Shown: positions 29,176-38,645 of the stretch, one piece after another | How the letters are laid out: each line of letters begins with the position of its first letter | Numbering within the stretch: the first letter of the stretch is position 1 | NCBI RefSeq assembly: GCF_003946515.1 | Contig: NZ_RHOM01000001.1 | Location: forward strand, 161,001-225,000 | Source: Companilactobacillus zhongbaensis | Lineage (GTDB): Bacteria > Bacillota > Bacilli > Lactobacillales > Lactobacillaceae | DNA length: 64,000 bases | Reading direction: 5' to 3' | Position numbers and translations under genes: made by a program | Notes under the pieces: generated by a model | The model's input: the letters and a program-made list of their open reading frames with translations, nothing else | What the model was told of the DNA's origin: nothing | The model's database searches: none

Positions 29176-29646
29176 TTGGATATATTAACTCTTGGAGCCG
29201 CAGCAGCCGGTGGAGTTGGACAATATGGAATGTTAATTTTCATCATTATCTTATTTGTAGGTATGTACTTCATTTCAATTCGTCCACAAAGAAAACAACA
29301 ACAAAAGCGTCAAGAAATGCTTAAACAAATGTCAAAAGGCGACAAAGTCATGACACTTGGTGGAATCAAAGGAACTGTAGAATCAATCGATCGTGACAGT
29401 AAAGAAGTTGTCGTTGATTGTGACGGTATCTACTTAACATTTGATTTGAACTTTATCAGAAAAGCTACACCTGCTGATAATGTAAAAGACAGCACAAACA
29501 AGAATGCTAAGGCTGAAGAAAAGCCAGCTGAAACAAAAGAAACAGCTGACAAAGCTGAAACTTCAGAACCAGCTAAAGAAGAAACAAAAGAAACTACAGA
29601 CGAAGCTCCTAAAGAAGAAGCAAAGTCTGAAGATAATGACAAATAA
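29176..29646 (+). CDS. yajC: Preprotein translocase subunit YajC
   Basis: Small single-span membrane protein associated with SecDF. About 156 residues, with one helix at about residues 15-35 (GMLIFIIILFVGMYFISIRPQRKQQQKRQ) and the cytosolic beta domain GDKVMTLGGIKGTVESID. The last 55 residues are a low-complexity acidic tail of Glu/Lys/Thr/Ala, longer than usual. The frame opens at GTG 29167, but TTG 29176 has GAGGTGG (29164-29170) 5 bases upstream. Confidence 0.93.
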   Translation: MDILTLGAAAAGGVGQYGMLIFIIILFVGMYFISIRPQRKQQQKRQEMLKQMSKGDKVMTLGGIKGTVESIDRDSKEVVVDCDGIYLTFDLNFIRKATPADNVKDSTNKNAKAEEKPAETKETADKAETSEPAKEETKETTDEAPKEEAKSEDNDK

Positions 29647-29655
29647 TTTTTAATA

Positions 29656-29710
29656 AAATAAGCTGAAATATTCGGAGATTAAATCCTGAATAATTTCAGC
29701 TTATTTTTTT
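29656..29710 (+). terminator. Terminator of yajC
   Basis: AAAATAAGCTGAAAT / ATTTCAGCTTATTTTTTT with a 23-base loop that may carry a smaller hairpin. Confidence 0.85.
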
Positions 29711-30068
29711 GTTTTTTTTGAAGAAAAATGACGTTAGAATTATTTTATGTGATATTCTATTTATAGACTTATAATCCAAGTAATTATGAATTCAACCACT
29801 ATGCATGAAAAGGTTGAGAATATGACATCATAATTGGAATTTTCAAGAAAGAGTGGGTCACGAAATTCAATGGGTGATTGAATACTGTACAAGGTGAGTT
29901 GATAATATTTGATATTAGTAAATAAGTTTGCAAAAATAATATCTACTTACAGAAAGTACTTGCCTTAGAGCGTACTCGAAGGTCTAAGATATTTCTAAAT
30001 TATAAATAAACTAGTTAGAGAGCATCATCGAGGCGATTTATTTGGCAATGTTGTAAAATAAATTTTGC
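29711..30068 (+). other. Long untranslated region upstream of zwf
   Basis: About 390 bases without a gene. Visible structure: AACC...GGTT hairpin near 29794-29814, CCTT...AAGG at 29963-29982 and a strong 3' hairpin listed separately. No match to 6S, SRP, RNase P or tmRNA consensus words was recognised. Confidence 0.4.
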
Positions 30069-30076
30069 ATGATGCT
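30020..30076 (+). promoter_or_regulatory. Leader hairpin just upstream of the zwf ribosome binding site
   Basis: AGCATCAT (30020-30027) pairs with ATGATGCT (30069-30076), and GATTTATTT pairs with AAATAAATT inside it. The structure ends 7 bases before AAGGGAG of zwf. A role in zwf translation or mRNA stability is inferred only. Confidence 0.45.
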
Positions 30077-30098
30077 TGAAAAAAAGGGAGACAAAAAT

Positions 30099-31538
30099 AT
30101 GGCAAATGAAAAGAAAGCAGTGTTCATTATTTTCGGAGGTTCTGGAGACCTCGCTCACAGAAAACTTTATCCAGCTTTGTACAATTTGTATAAAACAGGT
30201 GATCTCAAGGATCATTTTGCTGTAATAGGAACAGCCAGAAGACCATGGAGCGATGATTACTATCGTTCAACCGTTGTCGAATCATTGAAAGACGTTGACG
30301 ATGATGAAAAGATGATGCAAGAATTTGCCAAACATTTCTTCTATCAATCACATGATGTGACTGACTCCGACCATTACATTGCCTTGAAACAGCTTGCTGC
30401 TAAACTTGATGATCAGTTTGAAACTGATCAAAATCGAGTTTATTACATGGCCATTGCTCCAAGATTTTTCGGTACAGTTGCCGAACATATTAACTCCGAA
30501 GGTTTGAAGACGAAAGGCTTTAACCGCTTAGTCATCGAAAAACCATTCGGTCGTTCATTCGATAGTGCCTGCGAATTAAATAGTTCATTGACTAAAACTT
30601 TTTCTGAAGAAGAAATTTATCGTATGGATCATTATTTGGGTAAATTCATGGTCCAACAATTTACTAATATTAGATTGAAAAATCATAATCTTGAAAAAGC
30701 TTTGAATAATAAGTATGTTTCAAACGTCCAAGTAACACTTTCAGAATCACTCGGTGTGGAAGATCGTGGCGGCTACTATGAAACAGCTGGTGTTTTACGT
30801 GACATGGTTCAAAACCACATCATGCAAATTATCGGTGCAGTTGCCATGGATAAGCCAGCTAAACTTGATTCAGACTCGATCCACGAAGTTAAGCGTGATG
30901 TCTTTGATAGTTTGAAAGTTCTTCAACCCGAAGAAGTTGATCGAGATTTCGTTCGTGGTCAATACGATGAAGATGTGACTGGCAAGTTAAAAGCTTACCG
31001 TGATGAAGATAACGTTGATCCTAATTCTAATATTGAAACATTTGCTGCTGGGAAAATTATGTTGGAAAATGAACGTTGGGAGAATGTGCCATTTTATGTT
31101 CGTTCAGGTAAGAGAATGCCAGCTAAATCATCACGGATCGATGTTGTTTTCAATGACAAGATCAAAGAATTAGGTCTAAATCCTAATTCAACTGTGACAT
31201 TTTTGATCGAACCAGAAAATGGTAGTTCGATCCTCGTTAATGGCATTGATTACAAAGAGTCCAATCAAGATTTCATCAGCTTCCCTGAGGATCCACACTT
31301 CTTTGATAACGAACGTGAAGCATACGAAAGCCTCATGATCGATATTTTGGATGGTAACAAGATCCACTTTACGCTTTGGAATGAATTGCAAAACGCTTGG
31401 AAGTATATTGATGTAATTAGAAATCAATGGGATAATGAAACACCAGTATTTCCAAATTATATGAGTAAGACTATGGGACCAGACGCTGCGTCTGAATTGC
31501 TCGAACGTGATGGCAACTCATGGGTCTGGGACGATTAA
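30099..31538 (+). CDS. zwf: Glucose-6-phosphate 1-dehydrogenase
   Basis: First step of the oxidative pentose phosphate or phosphoketolase route: glucose 6-phosphate to 6-phosphogluconolactone with NAD(P)+. About 479 residues. N-terminal nucleotide motif FGGSGDLAHRKLYPALYNL, substrate motif RMDHYLGKFMVQ (the catalytic Asp-His and Lys are present, although the residue after Lys is Phe where Glu is usual), and PFYVRSGKRMPAK. In-frame ATG codons lie upstream at 30069 and 30072 but ATG 30099 has AAGGGAG 8 bases before it. Confidence 0.95.
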   Translation: MANEKKAVFIIFGGSGDLAHRKLYPALYNLYKTGDLKDHFAVIGTARRPWSDDYYRSTVVESLKDVDDDEKMMQEFAKHFFYQSHDVTDSDHYIALKQLAAKLDDQFETDQNRVYYMAIAPRFFGTVAEHINSEGLKTKGFNRLVIEKPFGRSFDSACELNSSLTKTFSEEEIYRMDHYLGKFMVQQFTNIRLKNHNLEKALNNKYVSNVQVTLSESLGVEDRGGYYETAGVLRDMVQNHIMQIIGAVAMDKPAKLDSDSIHEVKRDVFDSLKVLQPEEVDRDFVRGQYDEDVTGKLKAYRDEDNVDPNSNIETFAAGKIMLENERWENVPFYVRSGKRMPAKSSRIDVVFNDKIKELGLNPNSTVTFLIEPENGSSILVNGIDYKESNQDFISFPEDPHFFDNEREAYESLMIDILDGNKIHFTLWNELQNAWKYIDVIRNQWDNETPVFPNYMSKTMGPDAASELLERDGNSWVWDD

Positions 31539-31553
31539 TTGGTGGTGTAGATC

Positions 31554-32687
31554 ATCGGATTTTTAAAGATTCCAATTATAGTTGAAGAAAATCGAAAAAT
31601 CATCCATGTCGACATGGATGCTTTTTTTGCGTCTTGTGAAGAACGAGAGCATCCGGAATATAAGAAGAAATGTCTGATCGTAGCACCTGATCCACGAAAG
31701 AACAATCACCACGGGGTAGTAACAACAGCGAATTACAATGCGCGAAAGTATGGCGCTCACTCAGCTATGCCGGCTCAACAAGCCATCGAATTGATTCCTA
31801 AAGAAAAGCTCGTTATTGCACCACCAAACTTTGAGCTTTATCGTAAGACTTCGGAATACATTCACAACATTTTTGCGGAAGTGACCGATACTTACCAATC
31901 TGTTGCTTTAGATGAAGCTTATCTAGATGTGACAAAAAACAATCTTGATGAGCCTAATGTCATGAAAGTTGCTAACTATATTCAGCAACGGATCGTGAAG
32001 GAAACGAAATTAACTTGTTCAGTCGGGATGTCTTACAATAAATTTCTTGCCAAGATGGCTTCAGATTATCGGAAACCTTTTGGTCGGACGATTATTTTAG
32101 GTGCTTATGCAGAAGACTTTTTGAAGCCGATTCCGATCGAGAAGTTTAATGGTATCGGTAAGACGACCCAAAAACGGCTCCATGAGATGAATATTTTTAC
32201 TGGTGAAGACTTACAAAACTTAGATCAGGATACTTTTATCGATACGTTTGGTAAAATGGGGTATGTAATGTTTCGACGAGTTCATGGGATCGATGATTCT
32301 CCGGTGGAAAGTCAGCGAACTCGCAAGTCGATCGGACGTGAACGGACTTATATCCACAATATTGTTTACAGTGCCGATGTCTTGAAAGAACTACAGAAAT
32401 TGGCTGATATGGTCAGCACTGATCTGAAGAAGAAACGTCAACACGGCAAGACGGTTGTTTTAAAACTACGGGATTCTAATTTTGAAACTGTCACTAAGAG
32501 AATGACTTTTCAAGACTACGTCCAAAATGCCGACGAGATTTATCAAGTTGCCACGGAGATTTATAATAAGTTAGACGTTACCGATAAGAAGATTCGGCTA
32601 CTCGGCATCACGGTCACTAATCTTGACCCACTTTCTTATGAAGAAGTACGACTAAATTTGTTTTCAAGCGAGGATAATAATGAATAG
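31554..32687 (+). CDS. dinB: DNA polymerase IV (DinB), start codon non-standard
   Basis: Y-family translesion polymerase. Palm residues are present: HVDMDAFFASCEERE (first catalytic Asp) and SVALDEAYLDVT (Asp-Glu pair); helix-hairpin-helix GIGKTTQKRLHEMN; C-terminal little-finger domain. The first ATG (31614) lies inside HVDMDAFF and would remove the first catalytic aspartate and the strand before it. Between the in-frame stop TAG at 31548 and that ATG there is no ATG, GTG or TTG. The conserved reading FLKIP...NRKIIHVDMD runs on upstream. GGTGGTG (31541-31547) is 6 bases before ATC 31554, so initiation at ATC or a nearby ATT is the best reading; a simple gene finder would call 31614-32687. 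Overlaps nrnA by eight bases. Confidence 0.85.
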   Translation: MGFLKIPIIVEENRKIIHVDMDAFFASCEEREHPEYKKKCLIVAPDPRKNNHHGVVTTANYNARKYGAHSAMPAQQAIELIPKEKLVIAPPNFELYRKTSEYIHNIFAEVTDTYQSVALDEAYLDVTKNNLDEPNVMKVANYIQQRIVKETKLTCSVGMSYNKFLAKMASDYRKPFGRTIILGAYAEDFLKPIPIEKFNGIGKTTQKRLHEMNIFTGEDLQNLDQDTFIDTFGKMGYVMFRRVHGIDDSPVESQRTRKSIGRERTYIHNIVYSADVLKELQKLADMVSTDLKKKRQHGKTVVLKLRDSNFETVTKRMTFQDYVQNADEIYQVATEIYNKLDVTDKKIRLLGITVTNLDPLSYEEVRLNLFSSEDNNE

Positions 32688-33636
32688 TTTTTCAGAAATT
32701 GCACAAACAATTAAAGATAATGACAAGATCATTATCTTGCGCCACACTAATCCAGATCCAGATGCTTTAGGATCACAACGAGGATTGGCTAACGCTATCA
32801 AGGAAGCTTACCCAGAAAAATCTGTTTTACTAGGTGGAAATAACGCAGAAGGTCTGAAATGGCTTTCGACTATGGATGAAGTTAAAGACGAAGACTTCAA
32901 CGATGCTTTAGTTATCGTCACAGATACTGCCAATACAGAACGGATCGATGATGATAGATATAATAATGGTAAGTTTTTGATCAAGATCGATCATCATCCT
33001 AACGATGATGCCTATGGTGATCAATTGTTTGTCAATACCGATGCTAGTTCATCATCTGAGATCATTGCTGATCTTATCAGTGAAGTAAGTGACTTGAAAT
33101 TGTCGAAAAATGTTGCTTATTATTTATATGCTGGTATAGTTGGTGACACTGGTCGATTCCTTTATCCAGCAACGACACAACATACGATGAACGTTGCCGG
33201 TGAATTTTTAGCCTTAGGTATTGATGCTAAGAATATCAACATTAAGATGAATGAAATCACTTTGCCACAAGCAAAATTGCAAGGTGAACTTTTCAATCGC
33301 TTGAAAATCGATGGATCTGGTGCGGCAGTTGCCGTGATCGATCAAGCTTTGATCGACCAATTGAATATCACTCGTGAGCAAGCTAATTCAGTCGTTTCAA
33401 CACCGGGACGCTTGAAAGAAGTTCATGCTTGGCTAGAAGCAGTTCAAAAAGACGATGGTACTTATCGGATGCACTTGCGTTCTCAAGGACCGATCATCAA
33501 TGAACTAGCTAAAGAACACAATGGCGGGGGACATCCATTAGCCAGTGGTGCTGATGCCAAAGACTTAGCAGAAGTCGAAGAAATGTTCCAAGAACTGATC
33601 CAAATAGTAAATGACTACTATAAGAAAGGTGAATAG
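32680..33636 (+). CDS. nrnA: DHH/DHHA1 phosphoesterase NrnA (nano-RNase / pAp phosphatase)
   Basis: Manganese enzyme that degrades 2-5 nt RNA and converts pAp to AMP; in related bacteria it also clears pApA from c-di-AMP breakdown. 318 residues. Motifs in order: ILRHTNPDPDALGSQ, VTDTANTERID, KIDHHPNDD, GIVGDTGRF, and the DHHA1 domain ending in GGGHPLASGA. Starts inside dinB (8-base overlap) and the next gene starts on the following base after its stop. Confidence 0.93.
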   Translation: MNSFSEIAQTIKDNDKIIILRHTNPDPDALGSQRGLANAIKEAYPEKSVLLGGNNAEGLKWLSTMDEVKDEDFNDALVIVTDTANTERIDDDRYNNGKFLIKIDHHPNDDAYGDQLFVNTDASSSSEIIADLISEVSDLKLSKNVAYYLYAGIVGDTGRFLYPATTQHTMNVAGEFLALGIDAKNINIKMNEITLPQAKLQGELFNRLKIDGSGAAVAVIDQALIDQLNITREQANSVVSTPGRLKEVHAWLEAVQKDDGTYRMHLRSQGPIINELAKEHNGGGHPLASGADAKDLAEVEEMFQELIQIVNDYYKKGE

Positions 33637-34983
33637 ATGACAAAATTTTCACAATACAACTTTAAAGATGCAATCAATGCATCACTTAAACAAATCAACT
33701 TTGATGAACCAACCGAGGTTCAAGAGGCTGTTATTCCACTAGTTAATAAGAAGAAGGATGTAATCGTTCAATCAATGACAGGTTCTGGTAAGACACATGC
33801 TTTCTTACTACCGATCTTAAATTCGATCACCAAAGAACCAACCGTTCAAGCCTTGATCGCTACACCTAGTCGTGAGCTGGCATACCAAATTTACGAAGAT
33901 ACTCAAGCTATCTTGAAGAATTTTGGTGAAGACTACAATGCCTTTATTTTCGTTGGTGGAACTGATAAGCAACGCCAACAAAGAAAATTGGCTGCACACC
34001 AACCACAAATCGCTATCGGAACTCCTGGTCGTCTTTGGGATTTGATCAAGGAAAACGATTTGCATGTGGAAAACGTTGAACGATTCGTCGTTGATGAAGC
34101 TGACATGACACTCGACATGGGCTTTTTAGATGATGTTGTTAACATTGCTGCCAAAATGCCGGAACATCATGAAACGGCTGTTTTCTCGGCAACTATTCCA
34201 CAAAAACTTGAGCCATTCTTGCAAAAATATTTAACTGGTCCCAAGAAAATCGAGATCAAGAACTCACACGTTATTTCTAAGAATGTCGATAACTGGCTAA
34301 TGTTCACTCACGGACGTGATAAAAAAGCTTTGATCTACAAGTTGATGACGATTGGTGAACCATACATGGTCTTAGTTTTTGCCAATACGAAGAAATCGGT
34401 TGACGAAATTTATGAATATTTGAAGCAACAAGGATTGAAAGTGGCACGTTTGCACGGAGGCTTGACTCCTCGTGAAAGAAAACGGGTCATGAAGCAGATC
34501 GAAAACTTGGAGTTCCAATTCGTCGTTGCTACTGACCTAGCTGCTCGAGGAATCGATATTAACGGTGTATCACACGTTATCAACGCAGAGATCCCTGAAG
34601 ATCTTGAATTTTTCGTTCACCGTGTCGGTCGGACTGGTCGTAATGGGATGTCCGGGGTTGCTATCACTTTGTATGATCCAGGTGAGGAAAATAAAGTTGC
34701 CGAGATCGAACACATGGGGATCAAGTTCCATCCTAAGGAAATCAAAAATGGTGAAATCGTCGAAGGTTATGACCGTGACCGTCGAATTCAGCGTAAGGCT
34801 ACAACTGAAAAGCTTGATAATAAATTAGTTGGTTACGTTAAAAAGCAAAAGGTCAAAAGAAAGCCTGGCTACAAGAAGAAGATCAAGAATGCAATTTCGA
34901 CTGAAAAGCGCCAACAAAGACGGATCAAGAATCGTCAAGAAAAACGTGATCTTAGAAAAGCACGTCGTAATAAATCACTGTAG
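33637..34983 (+). CDS. cshB: DEAD-box RNA helicase, CshB-like
   Basis: ATP-dependent RNA helicase, likely in cold adaptation, ribosome assembly or mRNA decay. 448 residues. Q-motif Gln in EPTEVQEAVIP, motif I QSMTGSGKTHAFLLP, Ia ATPSRELAYQ, Ib GTPGRLWD, II VVDEADMTL (DEAD), III FSATIPQ, IV LVFANTKKS, V ATDLAARGIDI, VI HRVGRTGRNG. The C-terminal 70 residues are strongly basic (Lys/Arg), probably RNA-binding. ATG follows the nrnA stop codon without a gap, implying coupled translation. Confidence 0.92.
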   Translation: MTKFSQYNFKDAINASLKQINFDEPTEVQEAVIPLVNKKKDVIVQSMTGSGKTHAFLLPILNSITKEPTVQALIATPSRELAYQIYEDTQAILKNFGEDYNAFIFVGGTDKQRQQRKLAAHQPQIAIGTPGRLWDLIKENDLHVENVERFVVDEADMTLDMGFLDDVVNIAAKMPEHHETAVFSATIPQKLEPFLQKYLTGPKKIEIKNSHVISKNVDNWLMFTHGRDKKALIYKLMTIGEPYMVLVFANTKKSVDEIYEYLKQQGLKVARLHGGLTPRERKRVMKQIENLEFQFVVATDLAARGIDINGVSHVINAEIPEDLEFFVHRVGRTGRNGMSGVAITLYDPGEENKVAEIEHMGIKFHPKEIKNGEIVEGYDRDRRIQRKATTEKLDNKLVGYVKKQKVKRKPGYKKKIKNAISTEKRQQRRIKNRQEKRDLRKARRNKSL

Positions 34984-34999
34984 TTAATGACCATAAATA

Positions 35000-35028
35000 T
35001 TGACAAATCAGCGGTTTAAAATTAAAAT
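35000..35028 (+). promoter_or_regulatory. Promoter of the alaS T-box leader
   Basis: TTGACA (35000-35005), 17 bases, TAAAAT (35023-35028). Confidence 0.85.
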
Positions 35029-35035
35029 TTCTACT

Positions 35036-35220
35036 GGATATAATAAATAGCACCAATTCTTAAGAGAAGGCTAGTAGGTGAGAATGCCGAGAAGATGACT
35101 ATTTATTGCTGCCAGTTAATTTTTGAAATATATAAATTTGTTGAGAGGCAAACGATAATCGTTGCAAACAAGGTGGTACCGCGCATGGGCGTCCTTGATT
35201 TTTGCAGCGATTTTTGTTTT
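35036..35220 (+). promoter_or_regulatory. T-box riboswitch upstream of alaS (alanine)
   Basis: The invariant T-box word AAGGTGGTACCGCG lies at 35170-35183, followed by the GCGTCCTT arm. The terminator alternative is ATCGTTGCAAA...AAGG with CCTTGATTTTTGCAGCGAT and a T-rich tail ending near 35216. The upstream part folds as stem I; GCT at 35108-35110 is the candidate alanine specifier. Uncharged tRNA-Ala would favour the antiterminator and raise alaS expression. Confidence 0.93.
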
Positions 35221-35232
35221 AAGGGAGAATAA

Positions 35233-37881
35233 ATGAAGAATTTATCCAGTGCAGAAATCAGACAAATGTTTTTAGACTTTTTCCAAACAAAAGGTCACAC
35301 GATCGAACCTAGTGCTTCACTAGTACCAGTCGACGATCCAACTTTGTTGTGGGTCAACTCAGGTGTTGCCACATTAAAGAAGTATTTTGACGGAACAGTG
35401 ATTCCTAAGAATCCACGGATCACTAACGCTCAAAAATGTATCAGAACTAACGATATCGAAAACGTTGGTAAAACGGCTCGTCACCAAACATTCTTTGAAA
35501 TGCTAGGTAATTTTTCGGTCGGCGATTATTTCAAAAAAGAAGCTATTCCTTGGGCATACGAATTTTTGACAAGCCCTGATTGGTTGGATATGGACGAAGA
35601 CAAGATCTATGTCACAACTTATCCTAAAGATACTGACACTCAAAAGATCTGGCAAGAAGTCGGTGTTGATCCAACTCACATTTATAAAGTTGAGGATAAT
35701 TTCTGGGACATTGGTGAAGGCCCTTGTGGACCCGATTCAGAGATTTTTTACGATCGTGGACAATCATTCAATAATTTAGCTGAAAATGATCCAGAGAACT
35801 ATCCAGGCGGTGAAAACGAACGCTATCTTGAAGTATGGAACATCGTGTTCTCAGAATTGAACCATTTGCCTTCGGGTAAGTACGTTGAACAACCACATAA
35901 GAACATTGATACGGGGATGGGACTAGAACGACTAGTTTCCATTATTCAAGGAACGAGAACTAACTTTGAAACTGACTTGTTCATGCCTTTGATCAATCAC
36001 GTGGAAGAACTTTCAGACGGTCGTAAATACGACCAAAATGACGAAGATGACATCTCCTTCAAGATCATCGCTGATCACGCCAGAACAGTATCCTTTGCTG
36101 TTGGTGACGGTGCTTTGCCTTCAAACGAAGGAAGAGGCTACGTTATCCGTCGCTTGATCAGACGTGCTGTTTTAAACGGTAAAAAACTCGGCATCAATGG
36201 ACCATTCTTGTATAGACTAGTTCCTATCGTTGGTAAAATCATGGAAAGTTACTATCCAGAAGTTAGCCAACAACAAGAATTTATTGCTAAGACGATAGAA
36301 GCTGAAGAAAAGCGTTTTTCAGAAACATTGAACGACGGTTTGAAATTGTTGAACGGTGTGATCGATGACTTGAAACAAAACAATGAAAAAGTTATCGACG
36401 GCGAAAGTGCCTTCAAGTTGTTCGATACTTATGGATTCCCATTAGAAATGACAATGGAATACGCTCACGATGAAGGTTTGAGTGTCGATGAAGATGGTTT
36501 CAAGCACAACATGGAACTTCAAAGAGAACGTGCTCGGGCTGCTCGTGGTGACTTACAGTCAATGGGTATGCAAGATGAAACTTTGATGGAAATCAAGACT
36601 GAGAGTGAATTTGTCGGATACGATCACAACGAGATCAAAGCTACTTTGAAAGACATTGTTGTTGATGATGAAATGGTCGATTCAGTTTCTATGACAGCTG
36701 ATAAAGCACAATTGATTTTTGACAAGACTCCTTTTTACGCAGCAATGGGTGGTCAAGTTGCTGACATCGGTAATATTTACGATGAAAACAACAACCAAGT
36801 CGCTGAAGTATTGAACGTTCAACATGCACCTAATGGCCAAAACATTCACTTGGTCCACATTATTTCTGAATTAGAAGTTAACAAAGAATATACTTTGAAG
36901 ATCAATGTCGACTTCCGCGAAAAAGTTCGCCACAATCACACAGCTACTCACTTGCTTGATCAAGCCTTGCGTGATGTCGTAGGACCAAGAACACACCAAA
37001 TGGGTTCTTTAGTTGAACCAGGTTATTTGCGTTTTGACTTCAATAACAACGAAGGGCTCAATGACGAACAAATCAAAGAACTTGAGAAGATCGTTAATGA
37101 GAAGATCTGGGCTTCGATCCCTGTGAAGACAGAAGTTTTGCCACTTGAAGAAGCTAAGAAGAAAAAGGGTGCTATCGCACTCTTTAGTGAAAAATACGGT
37201 GATATGGTACGTGTTGTCGAAATCGACGATTACTCAGTTGAATTTTGTGGTGGTACTCACGTTGCCAATACTTCAGAGATCGGTTTGTTCAAGATCACTT
37301 CTGAATCAGCTGTTGGTTCAGGTACACGTCGTATCGATGCTGTTACTGGAGAAGAAGCTTTTGAATATCTAAATGATCAATTAAACAACTTGAAAGCAAC
37401 TGCTCAAAACATGAAGGTCAACCAATTGAAAGATGTTCCAGCACGTGCAGATCAATTAGTTGAAGAAGTTAAGAAATTAAAACGCGACAACCAAAACTTG
37501 AAAGTTCAATTGACAAGCCAAAAATCGGCAGAAGTCTTTGATAATGTTGAAGAGATCAATGGAACAAAAGTTATTGCTAACGTTATTTCTGCCGATGATA
37601 TGTCTACTTTGAGACAATTAGCTGACAAATGGAAGAGTGAGAACAAGTCAGATGTCTTGATCTTAGGTGCTGGTTCGGGCGAAAAAGCAAATCTAGTAGT
37701 ATCAGTTAATAAAGATGCTCAAGCTAAGGGATTGAAAGCTGGCAATATTATTAAACAAATCGCTAAAGAGATCAATGGTGGTGGCGGTGGCCGCCCTGAT
37801 ATGGCTCAAGCTGGTGGTAAAAATCCTGATGGTTTGACAAAAGCATTACAATTAGCTAAAGATATTATTAAAAATAATTAA
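35233..37881 (+). CDS. alaS: Alanyl-tRNA synthetase
   Basis: Class II synthetase charging tRNA-Ala. 882 residues. Catalytic core at the N terminus (FLDFFQTKGHTIEPSASLVP, then MLGNFSVGDYFKKEAI), tRNA-recognition region, editing domain with metal-site HNHTATHLLDQALR and FCGGTHVANTSEIG, and the C-Ala domain ending GGGGGRPDMAQAGGK. Initiation region ATG 35233 follows GGGAG. Controlled by the T-box leader. Confidence 0.97.
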   Translation: MKNLSSAEIRQMFLDFFQTKGHTIEPSASLVPVDDPTLLWVNSGVATLKKYFDGTVIPKNPRITNAQKCIRTNDIENVGKTARHQTFFEMLGNFSVGDYFKKEAIPWAYEFLTSPDWLDMDEDKIYVTTYPKDTDTQKIWQEVGVDPTHIYKVEDNFWDIGEGPCGPDSEIFYDRGQSFNNLAENDPENYPGGENERYLEVWNIVFSELNHLPSGKYVEQPHKNIDTGMGLERLVSIIQGTRTNFETDLFMPLINHVEELSDGRKYDQNDEDDISFKIIADHARTVSFAVGDGALPSNEGRGYVIRRLIRRAVLNGKKLGINGPFLYRLVPIVGKIMESYYPEVSQQQEFIAKTIEAEEKRFSETLNDGLKLLNGVIDDLKQNNEKVIDGESAFKLFDTYGFPLEMTMEYAHDEGLSVDEDGFKHNMELQRERARAARGDLQSMGMQDETLMEIKTESEFVGYDHNEIKATLKDIVVDDEMVDSVSMTADKAQLIFDKTPFYAAMGGQVADIGNIYDENNNQVAEVLNVQHAPNGQNIHLVHIISELEVNKEYTLKINVDFREKVRHNHTATHLLDQALRDVVGPRTHQMGSLVEPGYLRFDFNNNEGLNDEQIKELEKIVNEKIWASIPVKTEVLPLEEAKKKKGAIALFSEKYGDMVRVVEIDDYSVEFCGGTHVANTSEIGLFKITSESAVGSGTRRIDAVTGEEAFEYLNDQLNNLKATAQNMKVNQLKDVPARADQLVEEVKKLKRDNQNLKVQLTSQKSAEVFDNVEEINGTKVIANVISADDMSTLRQLADKWKSENKSDVLILGAGSGEKANLVVSVNKDAQAKGLKAGNIIKQIAKEINGGGGGRPDMAQAGGKNPDGLTKALQLAKDIIKNN

Positions 37882-37944
37882 AATGTTCTATAATAGAACA
37901 TGATTACTAACAGTCACTTAATAATATTAAATGGAGGTTTTGCC

Positions 37945-38202
37945 ATGAGTTCACTTGATAAAACTATGAGTTTTGATTTTAACGAAAACAAAGGTAAAGA
38001 TGTCAAAGAAACTTTGCAAAGTGTTTATCAATCGCTAGAAGAAAAGGGATATAATCCTATCAACCAAATCGTTGGATACTTACTATCTGGCGATCCAGCT
38101 TATATTCCTCGTCACAATGACGCCAGAAATTTGATCTTAAAACATGAACGGGATGAGATAATTGAAGAATTAGTTAAGAGTTATCTCAACCAAAATAAAT
38201 AA
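37945..38202 (+). CDS. ireB: IreB family regulatory phosphoprotein (YrzL, UPF0297)
   Basis: Small protein of 85 residues; in enterococci IreB is phosphorylated by the Ser/Thr kinase IreK and affects cephalosporin tolerance. Seen: [40 protein letters not shown] and [14 protein letters not shown], the standard family sequence with the N-terminal Thr cluster near the phosphorylation site. The frame opens at 37900, but ATG 37945 has GGAGG upstream. Its stop TAA shares one base with ruvX ATG. Confidence 0.93.
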   Translation: MSSLDKTMSFDFNENKGKDVKETLQSVYQSLEEKGYNPINQIVGYLLSGDPAYIPRHNDARNLILKHERDEIIEELVKSYLNQNK

Positions 38203-38636
38203 TGCGTTTATTAGGTTTAGACGTAGGTTCTAGGACTGTAGGAGTAGCTGCAAGTGACTTGTTAGGATGGACAGCCCAAGGTGTTGAGATCATTCGGATC
38301 AACGAAGCTAATGAAGACTTCGGATTGGATCGCCTCGGCGAGATCATTAATGACAAGCAAGCTACTGGGATCGTTATTGGTCTTCCTAAGAACATGAATA
38401 ACAGTGAGGGACCACGTGCAGAAAAGTCCCGCGAATATGGCAAAATGGTCACTGAGAAGTTTGATCTTCCAGTCGACTTCATTGATGAAAGATTAACGAC
38501 TGTACAAGCTGAACGCATGTTAGTAGATGAGGCTAATGTTTCGCGTAGTAAGCGCAAGAAAGTAATAGATAAAATTGCCGCCGAGATGATCCTACAAAAT
38601 TATCTCGATGCTAAAGGCAAGCTAACACGAAATTAG
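38202..38636 (+). CDS. ruvX: Holliday junction resolvase-like protein RuvX (YqgF)
   Basis: RNase H-fold protein, implicated in pre-16S rRNA 5' processing and possibly recombination. 144 residues. Acidic site strands: [33 protein letters not shown] and [15 protein letters not shown]. One-base overlap with ireB. Second gene of the conserved ireB-ruvX-yrzB unit. Confidence 0.94.
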   Translation: MRLLGLDVGSRTVGVAASDLLGWTAQGVEIIRINEANEDFGLDRLGEIINDKQATGIVIGLPKNMNNSEGPRAEKSREYGKMVTEKFDLPVDFIDERLTTVQAERMLVDEANVSRSKRKKVIDKIAAEMILQNYLDAKGKLTRN

Positions 38637-38645
38637 GTGGAATTT

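Noticed and set aside
29711..30068. 6S RNA or tmRNA in the zwf leader
   Set aside because: No conserved words of either RNA, and no terminator before zwf.
30069..30098. Earlier zwf start at ATG 30069
   Set aside because: It lies in the leader hairpin without a ribosome binding site; ATG 30099 has AAGGGAG and gives the normal N terminus.
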